64,000 nucleotides of DNA. It comes from Cryobacterium cheniae (GTDB lineage: Bacteria > Actinomycetota > Actinomycetes > Actinomycetales > Microbacteriaceae). The translations under genes were made by a program, and so were the position numbers. Below are positions 26,512 through 36,533 of the stretch, in pieces. The stretch is taken from assembly GCF_004403395.1 (NCBI RefSeq), contig NZ_SOGN01000041.1, positions 60,490 to 124,489 of the forward strand, given 5' to 3'. The notes under the pieces are model-generated. The model was not told the origin of the DNA and made no database searches. It was given only the letters and a program-made list of their open reading frames with translations. Numbering within the stretch: the first letter of the stretch is position 1; every line of letters begins with the position of its first letter.

Positions 26512-27573
26512 TTACAGGCGGCGGGTCGCGTCCTGAACTTCGCCGACCAGCTCCTCGATGATGTCCTCGAGGAACAGCACTCCGACCGTCTCCCCGGTCG
26601 GGGTGAATGAGCGTGCCAGGTGCGCTCCCGAGCGTCGCATGGTGGCCAGGGCGTCCTCCAGGTCGGTGTCCTCGAAGATCGACACCAGCTGACGGATGCG
26701 TTTGCCCGGGATCGGCTCCGCGTAACTGCCCTGCCCGGCCGAGGTGGCGGCGTCGCCGTCGAGGTCGATGACGTCTTTCAGGTGCACGTAACCGGTCGGT
26801 TCGCCGGACTCGTTCACCAGCACGTACCGGGAGAAGCCGTGCTTGGTGACGGCCTTCTCCACGTCGGCGGGGGTGGCCGCCTCGGGCAGGCTGATCAGGT
26901 TCGCGAGGTTCACCGCGACGTCCCGCACCTTCCGGGTGGTGAATTCGAACGTGGCGCTGAGCGCCCCGGTGCCGTCCCGCAGCACGCCCTCCCTGGTCGA
27001 CTGGGACACGATGGTCGCCACCTCGTCCAGCGTGTAGGTGCTGGTGGCCTCTTCCTTGGGCTGCACCCCGAACATCCGCAGCACCAGGTTGGCGGTGGCG
27101 TTGAGCGCCACGATCACGGGCTTGACCAGGCGGCCGAAGAACACGAGCGGCGGGGCGAGCACGAGCACGGCCCGGTCGGGAATGGAGAACGACAGGTTCT
27201 TGGGCACCATCTCCCCGAACACGACGTGCAGGTAGGAGACCAGCAGCAGCGTGATCACGAAGGCGATCGCCCCGATGGCCTCCTCCGGCAGCGGGGTGAG
27301 GCCCAGCGGGATCTCGAGCAGGTGGTGGATCGCCGGCTCGGAGACGTTCAGGATCAGCAGCGAGCAGACCGTGATGCCCAACTGGGTGGTGGCCAGCATG
27401 AGCGTGGCGTGCTCCATCGCCCAGAGCGCCGTGATCGCTCGCTTTTTGCCGGCCTCGGCGAGAGGCTCGATCTGGGACCGGCGCGCGGAGATGACCGCGA
27501 ATTCCGCGGCGACGAAGAACGCGTTGGCCGCGAGCAGCACAACGAGCCAGACCAGCCCTGCCCAGTCATTCAT
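26512..27573 (-). CDS. CNNM/CBS-domain membrane protein (hemolysin C-like)
   Basis: A 353-residue protein with an N-terminal DUF21/CNNM membrane domain (four hydrophobic segments to about 150; EFAVISARRSQIE and GEMVPKN are hallmarks) and two CBS motifs (about 205-330). Unlike many relatives it lacks the C-terminal CorC/transporter-associated domain, ending shortly after the second CBS. Family members are linked to Mg2+/Co2+ efflux or homeostasis; some were named hemolysins. Its start overlaps the stop of the paralogue upstream by eight bases, so they are probably a heteromeric or redundant pair. Confidence 0.88.
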   Translation of the reverse strand: MNDWAGLVWLVVLLAANAFFVAAEFAVISARRSQIEPLAEAGKKRAITALWAMEHATLMLATTQLGITVCSLLILNVSEPAIHHLLEIPLGLTPLPEEAIGAIAFVITLLLVSYLHVVFGEMVPKNLSFSIPDRAVLVLAPPLVFFGRLVKPVIVALNATANLVLRMFGVQPKEEATSTYTLDEVATIVSQSTREGVLRDGTGALSATFEFTTRKVRDVAVNLANLISLPEAATPADVEKAVTKHGFSRYVLVNESGEPTGYVHLKDVIDLDGDAATSAGQGSYAEPIPGKRIRQLVSIFEDTDLEDALATMRRSGAHLARSFTPTGETVGVLFLEDIIEELVGEVQDATRRL

Positions 27574-29023
27574 GGTCGCTCACCTCGCTCTGCTTTCCTT
27601 TTTTCTTGCGGCCACCCTTTTTGCCACCCTTGTCGGCGGGCTTCTTGCCACTCTTCTTGGCGGGCTCCGTGTCGTTCACTGTGCCGCGGTCACTCTCGGC
27701 AGGCTCGGCCGGCGGGGCCGGTTCCTCGGGTTCGACGAAGGGCGTGAAGCGCAGCCGGTCGATCCGGCGCCCGTCGAGGCGTTCCACGGACAGAGCGCCG
27801 CCGGCCAGCGGCACGGCGTCGCCGATCACGGGCAGGCGCCCCAGCTCGCTCATCACGAACCCGCCCACGGTCTCGTAGGGGCCGTCCTCCGGAACGGAGA
27901 TGCCGGTGCGTTCGAGCAGCTCGTCCGGGCGGAGCATGCCGGGGAAGGTCAGGGAATCCGTGGACAGCACCACACCGGCGCGGGCGCGGTCGTGCTCGTC
28001 GGCGACCTCGCCGACGAGTTCCTCGACCAGGTCCTCGAGGGTGGCCACGCCGGCCGTGCCCCCGTATTCGTCCACGACGATGGCCATCTGGTAGCCGCGA
28101 CCACGCAGCTCGACCAGCAGGCCGTCGAGTTTCATGGTCTCTGGCACCCGGATGGCCTCCGACTGGAGGGCCGACACCGGGACATCCGCCCGGCGGCGCC
28201 GGGGCACGGCCACGGCCTGCTTCACGTGTACGATCCCGACGATGTCGTCGACGCCCTCGTCGACGACGGGGAAGCGGGAGTACCCGGTCTGGCGGGTGAG
28301 GTCGATCACGGCCTGCGCGGAGGCGGTGCGCTGGATGCTGGCCACCCGCGGGCGGGGCGTCATCACATCCGAGGCGGTGTGCCCGGAGAAGAGCAGGGTG
28401 CGGTGCAGCAGCGTGGCCGTGTCTTTCTCCAGCAGCCCGGCGCTGGCCGAGCGCCGCACGAGGGAGGACAGTTCCTCGGCGGTGCGTGCCCCGGAGAGTT
28501 CCTCCTTCGGCTCGATCCCGATCGACCGCAGCACCCCGTTGGCGCTGCCGTTGAGCACGACGATGGCCGGCCTGAACACGGTCGTGAACATCGTCTGGAA
28601 CGGAATGACCAGCTTTGCGGTCTGCACGGGCAGGGCGAGGGCGAAATTCTTCGGCACCAGCTCGCCGATGATCATCGAGGCGAGAGTGGCGACGATGATC
28701 GCGATGGCGACCGCGACGACCGGCACCACCGCCGGGGAGAGCCCCAGGGCGGTCAGCGGCGGGGTCAGCAGCGCCGTCAGGGCCGGCTCCATGGTGTAAC
28801 CGGTGAGCAGGGTGGTGAGAGTGATGCCCAGCTGGGCGCTGGACAGGTGCGTCGAGGTGATCCGGAGTGCGGCGATGGTCAGGCCGAGACGGGTCTCTCC
28901 CCGGTCGCGGCGGGCCTCGAGCTCCGACCGGTCCAGGTTGACCAGGGCGAACTCACTGGCGACGAACAGGCCGGTGCCGACGGTGAGGAGCAGCCCCACG
29001 GTGAGCATGATCACCTCATACAT
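27566..29023 (-). CDS. CNNM/CBS/CorC-domain membrane protein
   Basis: About 485 residues, longer paralogue of the next gene. Order: DUF21/CNNM membrane domain ([26 protein letters not shown]), CBS pair (about 200-335), CorC/HlyC C-terminal domain (about 350-430) and a Lys/Gly-rich tail (about 460-480). I chose ATG 29023; a GTG eight codons upstream is possible. Domain content matches Mg2+/Co2+ transport-linked proteins. The basic tail is unusual and may bind membrane lipids or nucleic acid (guess). Confidence 0.88.
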   Translation of the reverse strand: MYEVIMLTVGLLLTVGTGLFVASEFALVNLDRSELEARRDRGETRLGLTIAALRITSTHLSSAQLGITLTTLLTGYTMEPALTALLTPPLTALGLSPAVVPVVAVAIAIIVATLASMIIGELVPKNFALALPVQTAKLVIPFQTMFTTVFRPAIVVLNGSANGVLRSIGIEPKEELSGARTAEELSSLVRRSASAGLLEKDTATLLHRTLLFSGHTASDVMTPRPRVASIQRTASAQAVIDLTRQTGYSRFPVVDEGVDDIVGIVHVKQAVAVPRRRRADVPVSALQSEAIRVPETMKLDGLLVELRGRGYQMAIVVDEYGGTAGVATLEDLVEELVGEVADEHDRARAGVVLSTDSLTFPGMLRPDELLERTGISVPEDGPYETVGGFVMSELGRLPVIGDAVPLAGGALSVERLDGRRIDRLRFTPFVEPEEPAPPAEPAESDRGTVNDTEPAKKSGKKPADKGGKKGGRKKKGKQSEVSDHE

Positions 29024-29201
29024 GGCATACCCCGCCCCGGGCAGCACCGGGGGTCACGGCCGAGGCGTCGTTCGGGTGACGGGAAGAAATGCCGGGCGAA
29101 GAAGCGGGCGAATGCGCAGGAGGAGGGTCGTCCATTATTCCGCCCAGTCTACCGCCCGGCGCCGATGCTTCGCAGCGGTCCCGGGACCGGCCCCGGATCC
29201 G

Positions 29202-30641
29202 CTACCAGGAGACGGGCAGGGCCTTGCCCTCCTCGTAGCCGGCCGCCGACTGGATGCCGACCAGCGAACGGGTGTGGAACTCCGCGACCGAGGTCGCGCC
29301 GGCGTAGGTGAACGAGCTGCGCACGCCGGAGGTGATCATGTCCAGCAGGTCCTCGACGGACGGCCGGAGGGGGTCCAGGTAGATCTTCGAGCTGGAGATC
29401 CCCTCGGCGAAGAGCGTCTTGCGGGCCAGCTCATACGCATCGAGGCGGTCGAACCGCTGGCGCACGGCCTTGGTGGAGGCCATCCCCCAGCTCTCCTTGT
29501 AAATGCCGCCGGAGGCGTCCCGGTCCAACTGACCGGGTGCCTCGATCGTGCCCGCGAACCAGGAGCCGATCATGACGGATGCCGCGCCGGCGGCCAGCGC
29601 CAGCGCCACGTCGCGCGGGTAGCGCACCCCGCCGTCGGCCCAGACGTGCGCCCCGAGTTCCCGTGCGGCGGCGGCGGTCTCGAGCACGGCCGAGAATTGG
29701 GGGCGGCCGACCGCCGTCATCATGCGCGTGGTGCACATGGCGCCGGGGCCGACCCCGACCTTCACGATGGTGGCGCCGGCGCCGACGAGGTCGCCCACGG
29801 CATCCGCGGTCACGACGTTGCCGGCCACGATGGGAATGCCGAGGCCGAGATCTGCGACGATCTTGATCGCCCGCGTCATCCCGCCCTGGTGGCCGTGCGC
29901 GGTGTCGATGACGAGCACGTCGACCCCCGCGGCGACGAGCGCCCGGGCCTTGGCCGCGATGTCGCCGTTGATGCCGACCGCCGCGGCGACGCGCAGCCGG
30001 CCCTGCTCGTCGAGCGCGGGCTGATACAGGGTGGAGCGCAGTGCGCTCTTGCGGCTGAGGGTGCCGATCACCCGGCCGTGGTGCTGCACGGTGGCGAAGT
30101 CGAGGTCGGCCGCGGTCATCACATCGAACGCGCGCCGCGGGCCTTCGATGTCATCGGCGTCGAGGGAGGTCATCGCGCCGTGCAGGAGGTCTCCGAGGAG
30201 TGCGTCAGGCAGCGCGGTCACCAGGCGGGACGCGTCGATGGCACCCAGATAGTCACCGTTCGGGTCGGTGATGACCAGACCCTGGCCGGCCACGGGCGGC
30301 ACCTGCCGCAGGGCGAGCGCCACGGTGTCCCCCGGGGCGAAGTTGAAGGGGGTGTCGAAGCGGGTGGACTGGTCCTTGACCCAGCGGATCGCGGCGTCGA
30401 GGTCCTGCAGGTGCATGTCCTGCGGCAGCACGCCGAGCCCGCCGCGGCGGGCGAGCGCAGCCGCCAGACGCGGCCCGGTGACCGAGTTCATGTTCGCCGA
30501 GACGATGGGGATGGTGGCACCGCTCCCGTCGCCCGGGGCGAGGGAGACGTCGAGGCGACTGCTGACCTCTGACTGACTCGGAACGAGGAAGACGTCGGAA
30601 TACGTGAGGTCGTGGCTGGGAACCGCTCCATAGAACTGCAT
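29202..30641 (-). CDS. guaB1: GuaB1-type IMP dehydrogenase-related protein (GMP reductase)
   Basis: A 479-residue member of the IMPDH/GMP reductase family. VSANMNSVTGPRLA and the catalytic-Cys loop VGVGPGAMCTTRMMTAVG are clear, and a CBS-like insertion lies at about 95-215. Motif order follows actinobacterial GuaB1; the mycobacterial homologue has been shown to be a GMP reductase, so purine interconversion (GMP to IMP) is likely. TAGCGT lies seven bases before the ATG at 30641 (leaderless pattern). Divergent from kgd. Confidence 0.87.
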   Translation of the reverse strand: MQFYGAVPSHDLTYSDVFLVPSQSEVSSRLDVSLAPGDGSGATIPIVSANMNSVTGPRLAAALARRGGLGVLPQDMHLQDLDAAIRWVKDQSTRFDTPFNFAPGDTVALALRQVPPVAGQGLVITDPNGDYLGAIDASRLVTALPDALLGDLLHGAMTSLDADDIEGPRRAFDVMTAADLDFATVQHHGRVIGTLSRKSALRSTLYQPALDEQGRLRVAAAVGINGDIAAKARALVAAGVDVLVIDTAHGHQGGMTRAIKIVADLGLGIPIVAGNVVTADAVGDLVGAGATIVKVGVGPGAMCTTRMMTAVGRPQFSAVLETAAAARELGAHVWADGGVRYPRDVALALAAGAASVMIGSWFAGTIEAPGQLDRDASGGIYKESWGMASTKAVRQRFDRLDAYELARKTLFAEGISSSKIYLDPLRPSVEDLLDMITSGVRSSFTYAGATSVAEFHTRSLVGIQSAAGYEEGKALPVSW

Positions 30642-30771
30642 GCAAATAACGCTAGCGTCCCGCGCGGATGCCCGCAGCCATGCCCGATGGGATTAGGCTG
30701 GACGGGCAGACCGCACCGGGCACTTCGACCCCCGGGACATTCAAAATCAACGTAGAGAGTGGGAATCGGCT

Positions 30772-33700
30772 GTGTCAAGCCAGTTGACCGGTAGTGGATC
30801 CGACGAGACCACGTCGGGTGAATTCGGAGCGAACGAGTGGCTCGTCGACGAACTGTACGAACGGTACCTCGTCGACAAGAACCTGGTGGACGAGTCCTGG
30901 TGGCCCGTCCTCGAGAGCTACCACCAGACCGCGACCAACCGTAGCGGCGATTCCAGTGCTGCGGTGAGGAGCACCCCGGCCGGCGACGCTCCCGCAGCGA
31001 GCACGCCCGCAACCCCGGCCACGGAACCGGCAGCGGCAGCGGCCGAACCGGCCCCGATCACGGCGTCCATCCCCGTCGTCGGCGGGCAGCGCACCGCGCG
31101 CACGACCTCCAGCGCCCCCAAGCCCGTCCCGGTGCCGGCCGACATGCCGATCATGACCCCGCAGACGAGCGCCGCCGAGGCCACCGAGGTCGACGTCGTC
31201 ACCCCGCTCCGCGGCATGTCCAAGAGCCTCGCGGCGAACATGGCGACCAGCCTGACCGTGCCCACGGCCACCAGCGTGCGCACCATCCCGGCGAAGCTCC
31301 TCATCGACAACCGCATCGTGATGAACAACCACATGAAGCGTTCCCGCGGCGGCAAGGTGTCGTTCACGCACCTGATCGGCTGGGCGCTGATCCAGGCGCT
31401 GAAGATGTTCCCCAGCCAGAACGTCTACTACAACGAGATCGACGGCAAGCCCTCGGTGATCGCCCCCGCACACGTCGGCATCGGCATCGCGATCGACCTG
31501 CCCAAGCCCGACGGCACCCGCTCGCTCATGGTCCCGGCCATCAAGCGCGCGGACACGATGGCCTTCGGCGAGTACCTCTCCGCCTACGAAGACCTCGTCA
31601 CCCGGGCCCGCAAGGGCAAGCTGACGGCGGATGACTTCTCCGGCGCCACGGTCTCCCTCACCAACCCCGGCGGCATCGGCACCGTGCACTCCGTCCCGCG
31701 TCTGATGAAGGGCCAGGGCTGCATCATCGGCGCCGGCGCCCTCGACTACCCCGCCGAGTTCCAGGGTTCCAGCGGCAAGACCCTCACCGGCCTTGCCATC
31801 TCCAAGACCATCACGCTGACCAGCACCTACGACCACCGGGTCATCCAGGGTGCCGGTTCGGGCGAGTTCCTCAAGATCGTGCACGAACTCCTGATCGGGC
31901 AGCACAATTTCTACGAGGACATCTTCTCGGCCCTCCGCATCCCGTACGACCCGATCCACTGGGCGCCGGACATCAGCGTGGACCTGGCCAGCGCCGTCGA
32001 CAAGACCGCCCGGGTGCAGGAGCTGATCAACGCCTTCCGCGTGCGCGGCCACCTGATGGCCGACATCGACCCGCTCGAATACACGCAGCGGTCGCACCCC
32101 GACCTGGACATCTCGAACCACGGGCTGACCTTCTGGGATCTGGACCGCGAATTCGTCACCGGCGGCTTCGGCAGCAAACGCCTGATGCTCCTGCGCGACA
32201 TCCTCGGTGTGCTCCGCGACTCCTACTGCCGCACGACCGGCATCGAGTACATGCACATCCAGGATCCTGCCCAGCGCAAGTGGATGCAGGAAAAGATGGA
32301 GAAGAGCTACGTCAAGCCGACGCATGACGAGCAGATGCGCATCCTGGGCAAGCTCAACGAGGCCGAGGCCTTCGAGACCTTCCTGCAGACCAAGTACGTC
32401 GGCCAGAAGCGGTTCAGCCTCGAGGGCGGCGAGTCCACCATCGCGCTGCTCGACTCCATCCTGCAGGGTGCCGCGGATGCCGGACTCGACGAGGTCTGCA
32501 TCGGCATGGCCCACCGCGGCCGCCTGAACGTGCTGACCAACATCGCCGGCAAGACCTACGGTCAGATCTTCCGCGAGTTCGAGGGCACCCAGGATCCCCG
32601 CACCGTGCAGGGCTCCGGCGACGTCAAGTACCACCTGGGCACCGAGGGCACGTTCCGGGCCACCGACGGCACGGAGATGCCGGTCTACCTCGCCGCGAAC
32701 CCGTCCCACCTGGAGGCCGTCGACGGCGTCCTCGAGGGCATCGTGCGCGCCAAGCAGGATCGCAAGCCGATCGGCACCTTCTCCACCCTCCCGGTCCTCG
32801 TGCACGGCGACGCCGCGATGGCCGGCCAGGGCATCGTCCTGGAGACTCTCCAGATGTCCCAGTTGCGCGGGTTCCGCACCGGCGGCACCATCCATCTGGT
32901 CGTCAACAACCAGGTCGGCTTCACCACGCTGCCCGGCGACGGGCGCACCTCGGTGTACTCGACGGATGTCGCCAAGACCATCCAGGCGCCCATCTTCCAC
33001 GTCAACGGGGACGACCCCGAAGCCGTGGTGCGGGTCGCGGAGCTCGCCTTCGCCTACCGCCAGGAATTCAAGCGGGACGTGGTCATCGACCTGGTCTGCT
33101 ACCGCCGTCGTGGGCACAACGAGGGCGACGACCCCTCGATGACCCAGCCGCTGATGTACAACCTGATCGAGGCCAAGCGCTCCGTCCGAAAGTTGTACAC
33201 GGAGGCTCTCGTCGGGCGTGGCGACATCACCCAGGAGGAATACGAGGCCTCCCACGCCGACTTCCAGGACCGCCTCGAGCGTGCGTTCATGGAGACGCAC
33301 GCGGCGCAGTCCTCGTCGATACCGATCGTCGGCGCGGCCGGTTCCGCGCCGCAGGGCCTCGGTATCATCAAAAACGGTGCCGGCACACACGGGACCGGTA
33401 CGCACGACGACGCGGTCGGGGAACCGGCCACCACCGGGGTGCCCGAGGCGGTCGTGCACCTGATCGGCGACGCCTTCATGAACAAGCCCGCCGGTTTCAC
33501 CGTGCACAACAAGCTGCAGCAGCTGATGCAGAAGCGCCACGACATGAGCCGCAGCGGCAAAATCGACTGGAGCTTCGGCGAACTTCTCGCCCTCGGCTCC
33601 CTGCTGGTCGAGCGCACCCCGGTGCGTTTCGCCGGCCAGGATGCCCGCCGAGGCACGTTCGTGCAGCGTCACGCGGTGCTGCACGACCGCGTCAACGGCC

Positions 33701-34581
33701 AGGAATGGCTGCCGCTCGCCAACCTCAGTGAGGACCAGGCCCGATTCTGGATCTACGACTCGCTGCTCAGCGAATACGCTGCCATGGGCTTCGAGTACGG
33801 CTACTCGGTGGAACGCGCCGACGCCCTGGTGCTCTGGGAGGCGCAGTTCGGTGACTTCGCGAACGGCGCCCAGACGGTCATCGACGAGTTCGTCTCCTCC
33901 GCCGAGCAGAAGTGGGGCCAGCGGTCATCCGTCGTGCTGCTGCTCCCGCACGGCTATGAGGGCCAGGGGCCGGACCACTCGTCCGCCCGGATCGAGCGCT
34001 ACCTGCAGCTGTGCGCGGAGAACAACATGACCGTGGCCCGCCCGTCGACGCCCGCGTCGTACTTCCACCTGCTGCGCCGTCAGGCCTACATGCGTCCGCG
34101 GCGCCCGCTGATCGTCTTCACACCGAAGTCGATGCTGCGCCTACGCGGCGCGACCAGCGATGTGGCCGACTTCACCACCGGCAAGTTCGAGCCGGTCATC
34201 GATGACGCCCGGATCACCGACAAGTCGCGCGTCAAGCGGGTGCTGTTCCTGGCCGGCAAGCTCTACTACGACCTGATCGCCGAACTCGACAAGAACCCCA
34301 ACCCCGAGATCGCCCTGGTTCGGATGGAGCAGTTCTACCCGCTGCCGGCCGTCGAACTCAAGCGCGTCGCCGACCAGTACCCCGACGCCGAACTGGCCTG
34401 GGTGCAGGACGAACCGGAGAACCAGGGTGCCTGGCCGTTCTTCTACCTCGAGACGAACAAGCTGGGCCCGCGCCCGGTGACCCTGTTCTCCCGGGCGGCG
34501 TCGGCATCGCCGGCGGCGGGATCGGCCAAACGTCACGCGGCCGAGCAGGCCGAGCTGCTGCGCCAGGCGCTCACGCTGTAA
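30772..34581 (+). CDS. kgd: Multifunctional 2-oxoglutarate dehydrogenase (E2-like + E1)
   Basis: A 1269-residue fusion specific to Actinobacteria (Kgd/OdhA). Order: short N-terminal segment (NEWLVDELYERYL), Ala/Pro-rich linker (about 55-140), E2 succinyltransferase catalytic domain with the TYDHRVIQGAG motif near 352-362, then the thiamine-diphosphate E1 part with GMAHRGRLNVL near 578 and the ThDP motif GDAAMAGQG...NNQVGF near 680-720. There is no lipoyl domain, so lipoyl groups come from a separate E2 (AceF). It converts 2-oxoglutarate to succinyl-CoA in the TCA cycle; relatives are controlled by the FHA protein GarA/OdhI. Start GTG 30772 follows a GAGAGTGGGA stretch. Confidence 0.96.
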   Translation: MSSQLTGSGSDETTSGEFGANEWLVDELYERYLVDKNLVDESWWPVLESYHQTATNRSGDSSAAVRSTPAGDAPAASTPATPATEPAAAAAEPAPITASIPVVGGQRTARTTSSAPKPVPVPADMPIMTPQTSAAEATEVDVVTPLRGMSKSLAANMATSLTVPTATSVRTIPAKLLIDNRIVMNNHMKRSRGGKVSFTHLIGWALIQALKMFPSQNVYYNEIDGKPSVIAPAHVGIGIAIDLPKPDGTRSLMVPAIKRADTMAFGEYLSAYEDLVTRARKGKLTADDFSGATVSLTNPGGIGTVHSVPRLMKGQGCIIGAGALDYPAEFQGSSGKTLTGLAISKTITLTSTYDHRVIQGAGSGEFLKIVHELLIGQHNFYEDIFSALRIPYDPIHWAPDISVDLASAVDKTARVQELINAFRVRGHLMADIDPLEYTQRSHPDLDISNHGLTFWDLDREFVTGGFGSKRLMLLRDILGVLRDSYCRTTGIEYMHIQDPAQRKWMQEKMEKSYVKPTHDEQMRILGKLNEAEAFETFLQTKYVGQKRFSLEGGESTIALLDSILQGAADAGLDEVCIGMAHRGRLNVLTNIAGKTYGQIFREFEGTQDPRTVQGSGDVKYHLGTEGTFRATDGTEMPVYLAANPSHLEAVDGVLEGIVRAKQDRKPIGTFSTLPVLVHGDAAMAGQGIVLETLQMSQLRGFRTGGTIHLVVNNQVGFTTLPGDGRTSVYSTDVAKTIQAPIFHVNGDDPEAVVRVAELAFAYRQEFKRDVVIDLVCYRRRGHNEGDDPSMTQPLMYNLIEAKRSVRKLYTEALVGRGDITQEEYEASHADFQDRLERAFMETHAAQSSSIPIVGAAGSAPQGLGIIKNGAGTHGTGTHDDAVGEPATTGVPEAVVHLIGDAFMNKPAGFTVHNKLQQLMQKRHDMSRSGKIDWSFGELLALGSLLVERTPVRFAGQDARRGTFVQRHAVLHDRVNGQEWLPLANLSEDQARFWIYDSLLSEYAAMGFEYGYSVERADALVLWEAQFGDFANGAQTVIDEFVSSAEQKWGQRSSVVLLLPHGYEGQGPDHSSARIERYLQLCAENNMTVARPSTPASYFHLLRRQAYMRPRRPLIVFTPKSMLRLRGATSDVADFTTGKFEPVIDDARITDKSRVKRVLFLAGKLYYDLIAELDKNPNPEIALVRMEQFYPLPAVELKRVADQYPDAELAWVQDEPENQGAWPFFYLETNKLGPRPVTLFSRAASASPAAGSAKRHAAEQAELLRQALTL

Positions 34582-34607
34582 CCCGCGTCGACAACAGAAC
34601 CGCACGA

Positions 34608-34643
34608 CAGGACGGGCCGCACCTTTCGGTGCGGCCCGTCCTG
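34608..34643 (+). terminator. Strong hairpin terminator after kgd
   Basis: CAGGACGGGCCGCACC (34608-34623) pairs perfectly over 16 bp with 34628-34643 around a TTTC loop. It starts 27 bases after the kgd stop. No long T-run follows, as is usual in high-G+C actinobacteria. Confidence 0.9.
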
Positions 34644-34738
34644 CGTCTCCATTGTCGCTGTGTCATTGTCGGGGTCGGCCGCCGGTCCTAGGCTGACAGC
34701 ACCGCCCGTTGCGGTGCCCAGCGACAAGGAGACCCGTC

Positions 34739-35584
34739 ATGCCTCACCCCCACGCGAAAAGAACCGGTGAACCCTGCTGGGCCGATCTGATGACCTCGGA
34801 TCTGCCGCGCGCCCGTGAGTTCTACACCCGCCTGTTCGGCTGGACGGCCAGCGATTCCGGGTCAGAGTACGGCAACTACGTCACCTTCCGGAAGGGCGAC
34901 GCGGACGTCGCCGGCATGGGCGCGCACGAGGCGGGGTCCGAGCTGCCCGACGCGTGGACCACCTACCTGGCGGTGACGGATGCCGACGCCGCCGTCGCCG
35001 CCGCCCGCGCGGCCGGTGCAGAGGTGCTGGCCGAACCGATGCAGGTGGGGACCATGGGCCGGATGGCCATCCTGATGGACCCGACGGGTGCGCCTGTCGG
35101 CGTGTGGCAGGCCGACGAATTCACCGGATTCGGTGCCTTCGGCGACGCCGGCACGCCGGTCTGGCACGAGCTGAACACCCGTTCCTATGCCGCCGCCCTC
35201 GATTTCTACACCCGCGTGTTCGGCTGGAAGCCGGTCGTCCTCAGCGACACGGACGATTTCCGCTACAGCACGATCGGACCGGAAGACGACATGGTCGCGG
35301 GCGTCTTCGACGCCGCGGGACACCTGCCCGACAGCGTCTCCTCGCACTGGCAGCTCTACCTCGGGGTGCCCGACGTGCACGCGACCGCCGCCACCGTGAC
35401 GGAGCTCGGCGGCACAGTCATCCGTGAACCGTGGACGGCGGAGTTCGGCACCTTCGCGCTGGTCACCGACCCGACCGGGGCCCTGTTCGTGATCGGCTCG
35501 GTCGACGAGCCGCCCGCCGCCGAAAAGGCCGGCACCGAGGAGGACGGCACCGGGGAGCCGGACGCCGACCTGCCGATCGGCTAG
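34739..35584 (+). CDS. Two-domain VOC (glyoxalase/bleomycin-resistance fold) protein
   Basis: A 281-residue protein with two VOC domains. Domain one starts at PCWADLMTSDLPRAREFYTRLFGW and domain two at PVWHELNTRSYAAALDFYTRVFGW; each has the paired beta-alpha-beta-beta-beta units. This resembles the mycobacterial CFP30B-type hydrolase-like proteins, whose activity is unclear. The C-terminal ~20 residues are acidic. ATG 34739 has AAGGAGA upstream. Its TAG stop overlaps that of rsrA on the other strand by four bases. Confidence 0.88.
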   Translation: MPHPHAKRTGEPCWADLMTSDLPRAREFYTRLFGWTASDSGSEYGNYVTFRKGDADVAGMGAHEAGSELPDAWTTYLAVTDADAAVAAARAAGAEVLAEPMQVGTMGRMAILMDPTGAPVGVWQADEFTGFGAFGDAGTPVWHELNTRSYAAALDFYTRVFGWKPVVLSDTDDFRYSTIGPEDDMVAGVFDAAGHLPDSVSSHWQLYLGVPDVHATAATVTELGGTVIREPWTAEFGTFALVTDPTGALFVIGSVDEPPAAEKAGTEEDGTGEPDADLPIG

Positions 35585-35823
35585 TGACCGGACTGGATGG
35601 TGCGCAGCTTCAGCAGCACCTGGTCGCGCAGGTCTTCGGGGGCCATCTCCCGGCACGCGCGCTGCACGGCCTCGGTCAGGGTACGCCCGACCAGGTGCTC
35701 GTTGCTGCAGTCGCTGCAGTGGGCGAGGTGCTCCTGAATGTCGGACGCGTCTTCGCCGCACAGTTCATTGTGCAGGTATTCCTCGAGTTCGGCCTTGGCC
35801 TTCTCGCAGCCGCAATCGGTCAT
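35581..35823 (-). CDS. rsrA: Mycothiol-system anti-sigma factor
   Basis: An 80-residue zinc-binding anti-sigma factor of the RsrA type. It contains the ZAS motif H-x3-C-x2-C (HLAHCSDC, residues 32-39) and further N-terminal Cys residues (CGC, NELCGED). In Streptomyces RsrA, disulfide formation releases zinc and frees SigR under thiol-oxidative stress. The ATG overlaps the sigR stop by four bases, the usual sigR-rsrA arrangement. Confidence 0.93.
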   Translation of the reverse strand: MTDCGCEKAKAELEEYLHNELCGEDASDIQEHLAHCSDCSNEHLVGRTLTEAVQRACREMAPEDLRDQVLLKLRTIQSGH

Positions 35824-36494
35824 GCTGGTGTGCTCCCGGTTCGAGTCTGGTCCGCAGCCCCTGTTCCCAGCCCGCGCTCCCGGGCGTAGCCGGCCAACAG
35901 GTCACGCAGGAGACGCCGGCCACGATGCAGGCGGCTCATCACGGTGCCAATGGGTGTTTTCATGATGTCGGCGATCTCCTGGTAGGAGAACCCCTCCACG
36001 TCGGCGAAGTAGACGGCCAGCCGGAAGTCCTCCGGGATGGACTGCAGCGCGTCCTTGACGGCGCTGTCCGGCAGGTGGTCGATGGCCTCGGCCTCCGCCG
36101 ACCGGTTGGTCATCGCGGTGCGTGATTCGGCGCCGCCGAGCTGCCAGTCCTCGAGATCGTCGATGGTGCCCTGGAACGGCTCGCGCTGCTTCTTGCGGTA
36201 GGTATTGATGAACGTGTTGGTCAGGATGCGGTAGAGCCAGGCTTTGAGGTTGGTGCCCTGCTCGAACTGTTTGAACGCGGCGAACGCTTTCACAAACGTT
36301 TCCTGGACCAGGTCCTGCGCGTCGGAGGGGTTGCGCGTCATGCGCATGGCTGCGGCGTACAGCTGGTCGATAAAGGGCAGTGCCTGTTCTTCGAACAGGT
36401 CTCGCATTTCGATCGCATCGGTTGTCATCACGGACGATTCTAATCCGTCGCGTGGAACGACCACGGGTCGCTCGAGCACCATGGACAGTGTCAC
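35820..36494 (-). CDS. sigR: ECF sigma factor SigR/SigH (thiol-oxidative stress)
   Basis: A 224-residue group ECF12 sigma factor. Region 2 is at [29 protein letters not shown] positions 60-85, with the [17 protein letters not shown] stretch; region 4 is [27 protein letters not shown] near 165-195. It directs transcription of the disulfide-stress regulon. Start GTG 36494 has a strong GGGAGG site six bases upstream; an ATG at codon 23 (36428) would give a shorter form. A matching GGAAT/GTT promoter lies upstream, indicating autoregulation. Followed by rsrA. Confidence 0.94.
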   Translation of the reverse strand: MTLSMVLERPVVVPRDGLESSVMTTDAIEMRDLFEEQALPFIDQLYAAAMRMTRNPSDAQDLVQETFVKAFAAFKQFEQGTNLKAWLYRILTNTFINTYRKKQREPFQGTIDDLEDWQLGGAESRTAMTNRSAEAEAIDHLPDSAVKDALQSIPEDFRLAVYFADVEGFSYQEIADIMKTPIGTVMSRLHRGRRLLRDLLAGYARERGLGTGAADQTRTGSTPA

Positions 36495-36533
36495 TCGGAC
36501 CTCCCTCTCTCTTTCATCACCGACTATTCTGAT

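Noticed and set aside
29176..29189. 14-bp palindrome CGGTCCCGGGACCG after guaB1
   Set aside because: Without a loop or T-run it is a weak terminator candidate, and such G+C-rich palindromes arise easily by chance.
30775..33684. 969-codon open frame antisense to kgd
   Set aside because: It mirrors the G+C-rich third-position bias of kgd, has no recognisable domains, and is a shadow frame.
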